In this document: in pieces, positions 7,051-14,666 of the stretch
Position numbering within the stretch: position 1 is the first letter of the stretch
Layout of the letters: each line of letters begins with the position of its first letter
Assembly (NCBI RefSeq): GCF_043757465.1
Contig: NZ_JAYVPL010000010.1
Location: 1-34,733, forward strand
DNA from: Armatimonas sp043757465
Lineage (GTDB): Bacteria > Armatimonadota > Armatimonadia > Armatimonadales > Armatimonadaceae
DNA length: 34,733 bases
Direction: 5' to 3'
Notes under the pieces: generated by a model
What the model saw: the letters and a program-made list of their open reading frames with translations, nothing else
Told to the model about the DNA's origin: nothing
The model's database searches: none
Made by a program: the position numbers and the translations under genes

Positions 7051-9663
7051 ATGAAATCTCTTGTATTTCTCGTCTCTCTGGCTGCTCTGGCGGCCTTTCC
7101 TGCACTTGCACAAGAGCAGGAGGTGCCGCGGCCCGCTACAGTCACAAAAGCGATTGCCGCGCCCCAAGTCACGCTGGAGGCTGGCCTGGAGCAGCTCGAC
7201 TGGGATCCCGTGCGCCGGGGGGCACTGCTGCTGGTCGCGCCCAGTACGCTGCTACTCACAGGAAAGACCCCGCTCCCGCCTCCCCGCAGCGGCTACGGCC
7301 TGCCAGAGCTGGTGGGCTACTTCGAGCAGCAAGTGGTGCGCTTTTCCACCCTCACCACCGCCGGGCCAACCCAGATCACCGAGCTGCGCGTGCCCGATCG
7401 CATCGAGGATATGCAGCAGGATCTCTACCGCACCCGCTCGCCCCACGCCTTTCTGGCGAGCCTCAGTCCGAGCCAGATGCAGCAGGCCGCCGGAGCGCAG
7501 GGTATCGGCTACGCCGAGCTGAGTGATGCGCGACAGAGGGCACTCTGGGAGAAGCTATTTCCCCCGAACCTGGACTTTCGTGGGAGCAGTGCCGTGCCCC
7601 CCGCAATGGCCGCCGGGCAGACCCCTTGGTATGGCAAGCAAAGTCTTCCCGTGCTCTCCGTGGGCACCCAGCGGACGTTTCGGATTCGGGTTCGTTGCGA
7701 CCTGATTCTTTTGGCACAGCCGGGAAACTACAGTGTCTCCCTGAGCGATCCGCCCAGCGGATTTGTCCAGGTGGCACTGCGAGCGCTTCCCGTCTCTCCC
7801 GACAAGCTTGATGCGTACCAGCGTGAGCAGGCTAAGACGAAAACGGGCACGCAAAAAGTGTTGTACCGCCGTCCGCCCTCGGATCTGGATCTCTCTCAGG
7901 AACGCTTTTCGGTTCCTCTCTCACTGGCCGATGCAAAAACGGTGGGCGACGTGGTGCAGAGGGCGGCAAAAGCGCTTCGGCTGGAGCTCTACGCCGATGC
8001 GCGGCTGGCAAGTCAGTCGGTATTTATTCGAATTGCACCGGGGCAGAGTGTGAGCGCAGCCGACGCGCTGAACGCGATCTTGCGGGCGAGTGCGACCACG
8101 ATTCGACGCTTACAGGCCGGGCAGAGTGCTGCTTTTCTGATTACTCATGACCGGGTGCCGCTAGGTAATACTTCCGTCACGCTCTTTGATGGGATCTTGC
8201 CCCAGGAGATGGGCAAGATGCAAGAGCAGATGTCCGATGACAAGGCCCAGAAGCTAGCACTGGGGAAGCTGCGGCAGGCAAAACTGCTCACGACACTGCC
8301 GTGCGCGGCGGGGGCAGGTGCCTCGGAGAATGTTTGGCAAGCAGCGCTGGAGGGCAAAGATACCAAGTTTCCTCTTGCGGCGCTACCCGGTGATGCGAAG
8401 GGGAAGATTGAGGCTGCCTGGTCAGCGCGTCAGGGACGGCCTGGCCCAGACGGGGTTCCACCGCCTGCCGCCCCCCAGAGTGCGCTGCCAAAGTTGAGAA
8501 TAAACGTCCAGGTGCTCTGCCCGGCACTGGGCGAGGCGCAGCTCAGTGTCCTCACACTAAGCGATCTGACACCACAGCCGGAGATACCTCTGGTGAAGCT
8601 CTCGGAGACGATCAAGACACGCGGCCTGCGCGTTCGCTCGCCCAAAACACGGGAGGAGGCGAAGCAGCTTCTGGCGATGTGTCAGGCGCGGGGGGTGACG
8701 GTGCTCTATGTGGCGCTCTCGGGCGATGCCAACGACGACCGAGGAGTGAGCCTGCTCTCTGCGGAAAAAGACGCTCTGCCGCTGGTGCCGACTCTCTCAC
8801 CGCTCATGCCCGCCCCCACCGACACCCAGCGCGAGCGGGATGTCAGTGTGACAGGCCGCACGGCCTCTGAGATGGCACAGGGCCGCCCGGCGCTCAGTGC
8901 TATCGCGCAGATCATGCCCTTTATCGTGCCCCTTTTTGAGCAGATCACGCACCTGGATGCCCTCACCCCTGAGGCTGTCCCGGTGGATCGTTTCGCGGAG
9001 CGGGTAGCGCGTCTGGCGGCTCTACCAGGGGTCACGCAGATCGGCCTGCATGACTTGGCGGCACTGGGCTATGTTAGCGCGAGTGGACGGGGGCTGGAAA
9101 CCCTCTGGACCGGCGGCTACAGTGTGTCGGAGCGGCTGGCATTTTTGCGCACGCAGGGGATAGACCCGTCAGATTTTTTAGAGGTCAATAGCTTCCCCAA
9201 CACGGGGGAGTTCTCTTTGCCTTTTTTCAGTAACAGCGAGCAAAATGCCTCTCTCCAGACCGCCTGGAACGAGCGCCGCAAGGCCCGTGCCACGCAGCTT
9301 CGCAAGCGCCTGGAAGCCGCATTTCAAACCGCCCGAATCTCCAAGCCCTTGATGCAAATGGGCGGTGGTTTTGTGATGATGGGCAATCAGCAATGGAAGA
9401 GCTGGAAGGGGGTGGCGGGGCCACTAAATATTTCCTACTGGGAAGCTCTCACAGGCGGCGATGGAGATAGCCTGGACGAGACAGCCACGATCCGAAAATG
9501 GCTGGCACAGCGTCTGGAGCGCAAGGCGGCACCCTCTGAGGAAAACGCATTTCCCGACTTTTTTGCTAGCCTCCCTCCCGCCGGTTTCGTCTACGATCTC
9601 TCAGACGTTCCTCTGGCACAGGCACTCGTCTTGCTGGAGGCGATCATCGCGCCCAAAAACTGA
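7051..9663 (+). CDS. Large secreted protein of unknown function with a secretin-N0/STN-like segment
   Basis: An 870-residue protein with a clear Sec signal peptide: MKSLVFLVSLAALAAFPALA, cleavage expected after ALA before QEQEV. Residues about 285-375 (VGDVVQRAAKALRLELYADA then SAADALNAILRASATTI) resemble an STN/secretin N0 unit, and a similar phrase, YDLSDVPLAQALVLLEAI, closes the protein. Residues about 530-740 contain strand-helix units such as AKQLLAMCQARGVTVLYVAL and GVTQIGLHDL that recall a TIM-barrel hydrolase, but no catalytic motif is identified. Codon use matches the host. Its 3' end overlaps the convergent nuclease gene by 73 bp. Function unknown; periplasmic or surface location likely. 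Confidence 0.7.
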   Translation: MKSLVFLVSLAALAAFPALAQEQEVPRPATVTKAIAAPQVTLEAGLEQLDWDPVRRGALLLVAPSTLLLTGKTPLPPPRSGYGLPELVGYFEQQVVRFSTLTTAGPTQITELRVPDRIEDMQQDLYRTRSPHAFLASLSPSQMQQAAGAQGIGYAELSDARQRALWEKLFPPNLDFRGSSAVPPAMAAGQTPWYGKQSLPVLSVGTQRTFRIRVRCDLILLAQPGNYSVSLSDPPSGFVQVALRALPVSPDKLDAYQREQAKTKTGTQKVLYRRPPSDLDLSQERFSVPLSLADAKTVGDVVQRAAKALRLELYADARLASQSVFIRIAPGQSVSAADALNAILRASATTIRRLQAGQSAAFLITHDRVPLGNTSVTLFDGILPQEMGKMQEQMSDDKAQKLALGKLRQAKLLTTLPCAAGAGASENVWQAALEGKDTKFPLAALPGDAKGKIEAAWSARQGRPGPDGVPPPAAPQSALPKLRINVQVLCPALGEAQLSVLTLSDLTPQPEIPLVKLSETIKTRGLRVRSPKTREEAKQLLAMCQARGVTVLYVALSGDANDDRGVSLLSAEKDALPLVPTLSPLMPAPTDTQRERDVSVTGRTASEMAQGRPALSAIAQIMPFIVPLFEQITHLDALTPEAVPVDRFAERVARLAALPGVTQIGLHDLAALGYVSASGRGLETLWTGGYSVSERLAFLRTQGIDPSDFLEVNSFPNTGEFSLPFFSNSEQNASLQTAWNERRKARATQLRKRLEAAFQTARISKPLMQMGGGFVMMGNQQWKSWKGVAGPLNISYWEALTGGDGDSLDETATIRKWLAQRLERKAAPSEENAFPDFFASLPPAGFVYDLSDVPLAQALVLLEAIIAPKN

Positions 9664-11150
9664 TCCAGCGCGTCGCGGCCATGGCCTGGAGTGAGTGGAA
9701 GCGCACCGAGGCCACCGTGGTTTTGTGTGTCGGGCCACCAGCGCATGACTTTGCCGGGGTAGAGCGCGACGGCGGCAAGCGTGCCAGGAATGGCATCACG
9801 GTAGGCGTGCATCGTGAGAATATCCTCGGTGAGGGCATCGTGCTGGTCCGTGAGTCGGTACTTGGCATCGAAGTGGATGCGGGTCTTACCAAGCTCCAGC
9901 GTAATGTCTGGGCGCACGGGGCGTGTCCAAGTGGCGAGTGTCGGGTTGTAGGTCAGGCAGAGTTTGGGGGTTTCGAGACGTAGCTCTGTGCCACGTCGCA
10001 GAGTGAGTGCGGTACCATCGCCAGTAGGCGTCAGGAGCTTCTCGTAGGGCAGGGCGACACCAAACGCCGCCTCCACCGCCTCCGCGACTTCAAAGAAGCA
10101 CCAGTACTCGTAGAGGGTGGCGACATCCCGTCTTCCTGCACCAAAGGCAGCTTGTCCACCGTCCCAGCTCAGCTGGAGTGCCTGCTGCGCCGCCAGCCAG
10201 GTTTTATAGAACTCGCGGTAGCCGCTGCGCCGTTGCCAGAGCCTGCTGGAGACGGGAATCTGTGTCAGTGGCCCGACCTCAGCAAACATCGGGTGGGCGA
10301 GTGCGCTGTCTAGTGGCCGTGCCAACCACTGCCCCTCTCTCTTCAAGCGCTCCGTGACACTGCACGCCTCCAGAGACTGAAGGAGCTGGCGCAGTGCCTG
10401 CTGGACAAAGCGGTTCTCCGGCGTGTTGCAGGTCTCGGCGGGGCGTGTGTGTGGCAGCTCGTGGGGCACCGTGACAAAGCCCCGCTGCGCGAGAGGGTGC
10501 CTGGCAGGAACGGGCTGGCGGGGTGTTGCCGTGGCGAGCCAGCGCACCGCGCTCGGAGTGAGCCGCCGGGCTCGGTTCAGTGGCTCCTGCTCGGCCTCTG
10601 GGTAGAGTACTCGGTGTGGATCGGAGAGAATGCGGCTGAGGCCATGCTGGAACTCCCCGCTCTCGAGTAAGCCACGCAAGAGAAAAAAGCGCTCCGTGAG
10701 TCGGGCGGGATCGGGCTGCTCCGTGGGAACCATCGGCGATGTTACCTCAGTGTGCTGCCGCAAGAGTAAGTCCGTGGCGCGGCATGCGATGGCCTCGAGC
10801 ATAAGACGAAAGTCCTCGCGGTAGGAGAGCTTGGCGGAGACGATCTCTATTCCGACGCTTGCGTGTGGTCTGCCGGTCTCATCCTCCAGCACAAGTGTCA
10901 GCAAGCCCGCCTCGTTGCCTGCCGTGAGTGTTCCCGAGTGAGGGTTTGCGCGGTGCCGCCGCACCGGCCCGCCCTCACGGAGCCGCCAGTTTTTCGGAGC
11001 GCCTGAAAGCGCCCACTCCACGACTCCGTTCTCGCGAAGCTGGATGCTTTCTTCGCCAAATGCGGCGGCCTCCGTGGAAGAAATAGAGCGGAGAGCGTCG
11101 CCGTAGAGACGGAGGCTGGCGTGGCCGAGGGCGAGAGGGTCTCTATTCAA
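9591..11150 (-). CDS. McrC-like DUF2357 protein with PD-(D/E)XK nuclease domain
   Basis: Nuclease subunit of a McrBC-type modification-dependent restriction system. The C-terminal half has the DUF2357-family block YEYWCFFEVAEAVEAAF, then RPDITLEL and IHFDAKYRL (about residues 413-431), giving the D...D-x-K set of PD-(D/E)XK nucleases. The N-terminal half should contact the ATPase partner. I chose the TTG at 11150: it has GGAGG 7 nt upstream and overlaps the partner's stop by 8 nt (TTGAATAG). An ATG at 11171 and a longer frame to 11255 are alternatives with poorer ribosome sites. About 519 residues. The last 73 bp overlap the convergent secreted-protein gene. Confidence 0.85.
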   Translation of the reverse strand: MNRDPLALGHASLRLYGDALRSISSTEAAAFGEESIQLRENGVVEWALSGAPKNWRLREGGPVRRHRANPHSGTLTAGNEAGLLTLVLEDETGRPHASVGIEIVSAKLSYREDFRLMLEAIACRATDLLLRQHTEVTSPMVPTEQPDPARLTERFFLLRGLLESGEFQHGLSRILSDPHRVLYPEAEQEPLNRARRLTPSAVRWLATATPRQPVPARHPLAQRGFVTVPHELPHTRPAETCNTPENRFVQQALRQLLQSLEACSVTERLKREGQWLARPLDSALAHPMFAEVGPLTQIPVSSRLWQRRSGYREFYKTWLAAQQALQLSWDGGQAAFGAGRRDVATLYEYWCFFEVAEAVEAAFGVALPYEKLLTPTGDGTALTLRRGTELRLETPKLCLTYNPTLATWTRPVRPDITLELGKTRIHFDAKYRLTDQHDALTEDILTMHAYRDAIPGTLAAVALYPGKVMRWWPDTQNHGGLGALPLTPGHGRDALDQFLGAMIASSKTSACARGTSERS

Positions 11151-12774
11151 ACGTGTAGCCTCCGAAGCCATCTCGGAGAAGTCGGGCCTGGAGGGTGCGT
11201 AGGGCGGTGGCGGTCTGGGGCCAGTTTTCGGCTTCCGCGAGCGTGAGCAGGGCATCGAGCGCGGGCGCGAGGCGGCGCTGGGAGCCGTGCAGGCGAGGAA
11301 GAATCTTGAGGCAGAGGGCGGTATCCAAGCCTCTCCCCTGGCCCTCGCTGGGCGGGGGAATCAGCTGGTCGTAGGCGGCGCAGAAGCGCAGAATCTCAGT
11401 GGCGGTGCGCAGGCCGAAACCAAAATCATGGGCTGCCAGTGTCTCACTGAGGCGTATCAGAGTCGCAGTTTCCTGCCACTTACCTCCCGCGCGAGGCGAG
11501 AGTAGGGCGGCTCCCCAGACATTTCCTTGACCGGCCAGTCGCTCTGGGCGAACCGGCGTGGGATTCTCTAAGAGCGCGGCGAGGCTGGAGCCATCAAAAG
11601 TAAGGACACTGGCGCGGTCAAGAACTTTGGGAGAGAGCGGGTGCGTGGTTTCGTCTAGGTTTACCGTGCCGATGAGAAAGAGATTGCGCGGCCAGGGAAG
11701 CGTTTCTGGAGGAACTCCCCCGAGAAAGATCGCCTCGCCGGACTCCATCGCCGAGAGCAGATCCGCCCCGTAGCGCTCGATGGGGCTGAGATTGAGTTCA
11801 TCGAGAATCAGAAAATGGGGTACCTCGGGCTGCTGGTTGGCGGAGTGTAGAAGCTCTAGCGTGGGTGTGGTGATGTAGCGGCTTGGGTCGAGAGCGTCCG
11901 GGTAGCCGAGCAGGGGATCGCGGCTTGTCCAGTCCGGCCCCACTGCGACAAGCGCGTAGGGCGCCCCGAGCCAGCGCGCCAGTGCCTGTGCGAGCCGCGT
12001 CTTGCCTGAGCCGGAGAGCCCGGCCAAGATCACAAAGGGCTTGGCGAGTAGGGCGGCAAAGAACGCCGTCAAGCGCTCCTCCGTGTAGATTAGCCCGGCA
12101 GTGGCGCAGGCGGCGCGAAACGCGGGCACGAGGTTCGAGAGCGCATCGGTGCTTGTCTGGTAAAGAGTGGAGGGTTCGTTCACCCTTGTTGCAGGTTTGA
12201 TGGGGCTGGGCTTGCGACCCTTGCGGCGGTAGATCGGCTCGGGCTGATCCTCCGTGAGCAGCTCGGTGTAGAGGCGCAGGCTCTCGCGTAGGTGGGCCAG
12301 AAACGCTTCACTATCGAGTGTCTCGGTGAAGAACTCTTGTGGGTTGTGAAACGCATCGTTGAAGCGGTAGGTGGGGCTGTCCACATCCAGTGCATTTTCA
12401 GGGAGCGGCGTTCGTTTCTGGGTACTAAGCAACACTTCCGGAGGGTGCGTCGCGGACTTCATGATCCCTGCGACCAGCCCATGCCCGTTCGGCTCGATAC
12501 TCACTGCGACATAGAAGCCCTCCTGCACTTTTTGCTCCGGCCCCAGAATGCAGAGCCAGGGCACTTTGACAGGCTTACCCCGCCCGATGGAGACTTCGAG
12601 AGTGAAGGGCAGAAAAAACTCGGGGAGCAGCTTGCGCGTTAGCTCCTCTTTGAGTGCCAGGAGCGCTGCAAGAGTCGCCAGCACGCGCGGGTCTTTGGTG
12701 GTCGTGGCGACGGGTGGCACGTTCCAGGCCGCGCGGCTCTGGCAGAGGGTATGGAGGAGGTTAGCGAGGTTCAT
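11143..12774 (-). CDS. McrB-like AAA+ ATPase with N-terminal DUF3578 (MrcB-N) domain
   Basis: Motor subunit of the McrBC-type pair, 543 residues. Residues about 50-170 fit a DUF3578/MrcB N-terminal module (KVPWLCILGPEQKVQEGFYV, SIEPNGHGLVAGI). The AAA+ domain has Walker A AGLSGSGKT at about 251-259, Walker B FLILDELN at about 321-327 and GTVNLDETTHPLSPKVLDRA, corresponding to the McrB M-N-x-x-D-R-S region and arginine finger. The McrB motif is altered (VNLDET), as expected for a divergent clade rather than the E. coli GTPase. The start ATG follows GAGG after a structured leader. The family translocates on DNA and recruits McrC to cut modified foreign DNA; the substrate here is unknown. Confidence 0.87.
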   Translation of the reverse strand: MNLANLLHTLCQSRAAWNVPPVATTTKDPRVLATLAALLALKEELTRKLLPEFFLPFTLEVSIGRGKPVKVPWLCILGPEQKVQEGFYVAVSIEPNGHGLVAGIMKSATHPPEVLLSTQKRTPLPENALDVDSPTYRFNDAFHNPQEFFTETLDSEAFLAHLRESLRLYTELLTEDQPEPIYRRKGRKPSPIKPATRVNEPSTLYQTSTDALSNLVPAFRAACATAGLIYTEERLTAFFAALLAKPFVILAGLSGSGKTRLAQALARWLGAPYALVAVGPDWTSRDPLLGYPDALDPSRYITTPTLELLHSANQQPEVPHFLILDELNLSPIERYGADLLSAMESGEAIFLGGVPPETLPWPRNLFLIGTVNLDETTHPLSPKVLDRASVLTFDGSSLAALLENPTPVRPERLAGQGNVWGAALLSPRAGGKWQETATLIRLSETLAAHDFGFGLRTATEILRFCAAYDQLIPPPSEGQGRGLDTALCLKILPRLHGSQRRLAPALDALLTLAEAENWPQTATALRTLQARLLRDGFGGYTFE

Positions 12775-12856
12775 GGGGCCTCAAAAACAAAAACAGCGAC
12801 CGCACCATCTCCTGGTGGATCGCTTTTGTCTGACTGACTATGGATATAGTATAGCA
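12775..12856 (-). promoter_or_regulatory. Extended -10 promoter plus hairpin-T-tract leader of the McrBC-type operon
   Basis: Reading the minus strand: TGCTATACT (12856-12848) is an extended -10. After a start near 12841 comes a hairpin at 12824-12795: a 12-bp stem with one bulged C on the 3' side and the loop GGAGA. It is followed directly by TTTTTGTTTTT (12793-12783), then GAGG and ATG at 12774. A stem with a T-run looks like an intrinsic terminator placed between promoter and gene, so attenuation is likely. The GGAG in the loop could also mimic a ribosome site. The same architecture recurs at 13753-13844. Confidence 0.75.
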
Positions 12857-13014
12857 CGTCAGAGGTTGTTTTTGCTACTCTCTTTCAAGAGTAATTATAG
12901 CTGTTTTCTTTTATATTTGTTCTATTTTTTGTATATATGGCCGTTTTTGCGGCAGGTAAACAGTGTTGGTTTCAATTGAATTGCTATTTCATGTCTCACA
13001 TTTGTCTCATTGTT
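12857..13014. other. Low-GC intergenic region upstream of the McrBC-type operon
   Basis: About 160 bp of T-rich sequence with no credible gene on either strand. It separates the PhyH stop (13015) from the promoter and contains the paired GAGACA element. Its AT-richness just upstream of the -10 could act as an UP element. Confidence 0.6.
12992..13008 (-). promoter_or_regulatory. Paired GAGACA direct repeat, candidate operator
   Basis: On the minus strand GAGACA occurs twice with an 11-bp period (12992-12997 and 13003-13008), about one helical turn. The nearer edge lies 139 bp upstream of the -10. The matching pair upstream of the PhyH gene lies 140 bp from its -10. The regulator is unknown. 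Confidence 0.5.
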
Positions 13015-13752
13015 TTATACGACATCGCGTCGTGAACCGACCGAAGGGGGCTCTAGTATGCGCTTTTGCCGCTCCGTGAGATCGGTGTAGTCCGCAGCGC
13101 TCGGGTAGTGTTGGCTCCAGGCGGAGTGGCCAGGGCTAAATTTATACAGTAGGGCGCGGCGCTCGTGCGATGCGGTCCAGGGGGCGGTGCCATGGATCAG
13201 TGCCTCGGTGAAGAAAAGCGCGTCGCCTGCCTCCACTTCGGGCTGGATAACGTAGTGTGGGTGGCGCTTCAGGCCGCGCACGTCTTCGGGGAGGCTATTC
13301 GGGACGTTGGACTTATGGCTGCCAGGGACGCATAAAAAGCCACCGTCGCCTGCTCTTGCGGGGGCGAGAAAGTACGTGATTACACAAAGTCCGTTGCGAA
13401 TCTTGCCGTCGTGGCGGAACTTGTACCAATGATCACCCTCGTGGCCCTCGCCGCCGTGTAAGCCGCCTCCGCCTGCACCCTCGCGCATGAAGATGCAGTA
13501 GTCGTGATCCAGGCGGAACTTCTCATCAATAAGTGCTGTGAGGTAGGGGACAATCTTGGGATGATCCATTAAATTCTGCGCGGGCTTTCCCCATGTGGAG
13601 CACCGCGTTCGCCGGTCAAGCTTGCCATCGTTCTGGTAGGCGAACTTCTCATCCGCGAGAGCGTTCAGCTCAGCAACTTCGTCTGTGCTCAGCACATTTT
13701 TGATAAGCAGGTAGCCTTGCAGGTCCACCAGGAACTTTTCTTCGTCCGTCAT
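13015..13752 (-). CDS. Phytanoyl-CoA dioxygenase (PhyH) family protein, HGG variant
   Basis: A 245-residue Fe(II)/2-oxoglutarate-oxygenase-fold protein. FLCVPGSHKSN, GDALFFTEALIHGTAPW (distal His) and ERRALLYKFSPGH (Arg for the co-substrate) are characteristic. Where typical PhyH enzymes have H-x-D, this one has LHGGEGHEGDHWY, so the metal-binding Asp/Glu is displaced or absent, as I recall for related Planctomycetes/Armatimonadota proteins. ATG at 13752 follows GGAGGCACG and is preferred to an upstream frame start at 13845, which lies inside the promoter. It shares its promoter and leader design with the McrBC-type operon, though it is a separate unit. Substrate unknown. Confidence 0.82.
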   Translation of the reverse strand: MTDEEKFLVDLQGYLLIKNVLSTDEVAELNALADEKFAYQNDGKLDRRTRCSTWGKPAQNLMDHPKIVPYLTALIDEKFRLDHDYCIFMREGAGGGGLHGGEGHEGDHWYKFRHDGKIRNGLCVITYFLAPARAGDGGFLCVPGSHKSNVPNSLPEDVRGLKRHPHYVIQPEVEAGDALFFTEALIHGTAPWTASHERRALLYKFSPGHSAWSQHYPSAADYTDLTERQKRILEPPSVGSRRDVV

Positions 13753-13844
13753 CGTGCCTCCAAAAACAAAAACAGCGATCACACCCCGTTTGGTGGATCG
13801 CTTATCTTCCCAGTTTCCCGGGTGACTATGAGTATAGTATAGCA
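13753..13844 (-). promoter_or_regulatory. Second copy of the extended -10 / bulged-hairpin / T-tract leader
   Basis: On the minus strand TGCTATACT (13844-13836) precedes a hairpin at 13802-13774 with stem AGCGATCCACC against GGTGTGATCGCT, again with one bulged base (T/U) at the same place on the 3' side. TTTTTGTTTTT (13772-13762), GGAGG and ATG at 13752 follow. Against the copy at 12775-12856, the stem and tract are kept, the loop has changed, and one U-G pair has become U-A. That is compensatory-style variation supporting an RNA structure. Confidence 0.75.
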
Positions 13845-14009
13845 TGCTTTAGTGAGAATTCGCTAGCAGAATAACGTTATATATTTTGTTGTATTATTTA
13901 GATATTGTGAGGTATTTAACGTATTATGATTGATTTATTTTAAGTTATTAAGTTAGGAGCCTTTATTACTCTTTTATCTTTGTCTCGGATTTGTCTCGTA
14001 ATTTTTGCA
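13845..14009. other. Low-GC intergenic region upstream of the PhyH gene
   Basis: T/A-rich sequence with no convincing ORF on either strand. It contains the second GAGACA pair at 13981-13997. Outside that pair and the promoter core it does not visibly resemble the 12857-13014 spacer, although length and composition are alike. Confidence 0.55.
13981..13997 (-). promoter_or_regulatory. Second paired GAGACA direct repeat
   Basis: GAGACA twice on the minus strand (13981-13986 and 13992-13997), 11-bp period, 140 bp upstream of the PhyH -10. It matches the 12992-13008 element in sequence, period and distance. Confidence 0.5.
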
Positions 14010-14038
14010 CTGCCTCCTTCCTTTCGGAAAGGAGGCAG
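14010..14038 (-). terminator. Hairpin after the outer-membrane-barrel gene, without a T-run
   Basis: CTGCCTCCTT (14010-14019) and AAGGAGGCAG (14029-14038) form a perfect 10-bp stem just past the stop at 14049. The minus-strand sequence beyond it is A-rich rather than T-rich, so it is not a textbook intrinsic terminator. It could protect the 3' end. Confidence 0.4.
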
Positions 14039-14048
14039 GAGGAGCGAA

Positions 14049-14624
14049 TTAGAATCGAAGGCCGATTCCTAGCTGGGCGTGGCTGGTATTGATCTTGCTC
14101 GTCCCCAGTGTAGCCTGACCGACGAACGTGTAGCCTAGCTCACCAAAGTAGCGCTTGCCGAAGTCCTGGCCGACAAAGACACGGCCCCCGAAGGTGCCTT
14201 TTTCGGTGGTGGTGGTCACGGTTGTGTCACCGGTCTTCACGGCGGATGAGGTTGTGAGGCCGTAGCCACCAACACCCATGCCGTAATAGAGTGCCGTGTT
14301 CGATGCCGCATGTGCTCGGTACTGAACGCCGAAGCCATGGGCACCCTGGTTGGTCATGGTCGTGCCACCCCCCGTGGAACTGTTGCGCTCCCGGCCTCGC
14401 ATGACTCCATCGCTGTAGAGGCCCCAGGTTCCGTTGCCCACGTGCCCCAGGTCATAGCTGATCCCCCCACTCTGGGCGATGCTGCCCACGAAACTCTTGC
14501 CGCTCGTTGCCGTCAGAAACCCGGCACCCACTTGCGCACGCCAGCGCCTTGTTTTTGTCTCCTGCGCCTGTGCTCCTGTTGCCAGTAATGTAATTGTCAC
14601 TGTCAGTAAAATTAACTTGTTCAT
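14049..14624 (-). CDS. Probable outer-membrane beta-barrel protein
   Basis: A 191-residue protein with a signal peptide (MNKLILLTVTITLLATGAQA, cleavage likely before QETKT). The mature part is Gly/Ser/Thr/aromatic-rich with alternating strand patterns (VGAGFLTATS, GGISYDLGHVG, ALYYGMGVGGYGL, RYFGELGYTFVG) and ends SHAQLGIGLRF. The terminal Phe preceded by alternating hydrophobics is the signal recognised by the BAM complex. Length would fit an 8-stranded barrel. A good AGGAG site precedes the ATG, and the gene starts 42 nt after the ABC ATPase stop. Function unknown. Confidence 0.7.
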   Translation of the reverse strand: MNKLILLTVTITLLATGAQAQETKTRRWRAQVGAGFLTATSGKSFVGSIAQSGGISYDLGHVGNGTWGLYSDGVMRGRERNSSTGGGTTMTNQGAHGFGVQYRAHAASNTALYYGMGVGGYGLTTSSAVKTGDTTVTTTTEKGTFGGRVFVGQDFGKRYFGELGYTFVGQATLGTSKINTSHAQLGIGLRF

Positions 14625-14666
14625 CTTTATTTCATTCTCCTAGATTTTTTCGTGCTATCCTTTGGC

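Noticed and set aside
11883..12200. Arg-rich plus-strand ORF inside the ATPase gene, considered as a small DNA-binding protein
   Set aside because: Antisense to the Walker A/B region of a well-supported ATPase; composition is explained by GC-rich antisense reading.
14310..14588. Plus-strand ORF with Cys-rich end opposite the barrel gene
   Set aside because: No ribosome site; the minus strand has a signal peptide and a terminal beta-signal, so this is a shadow.
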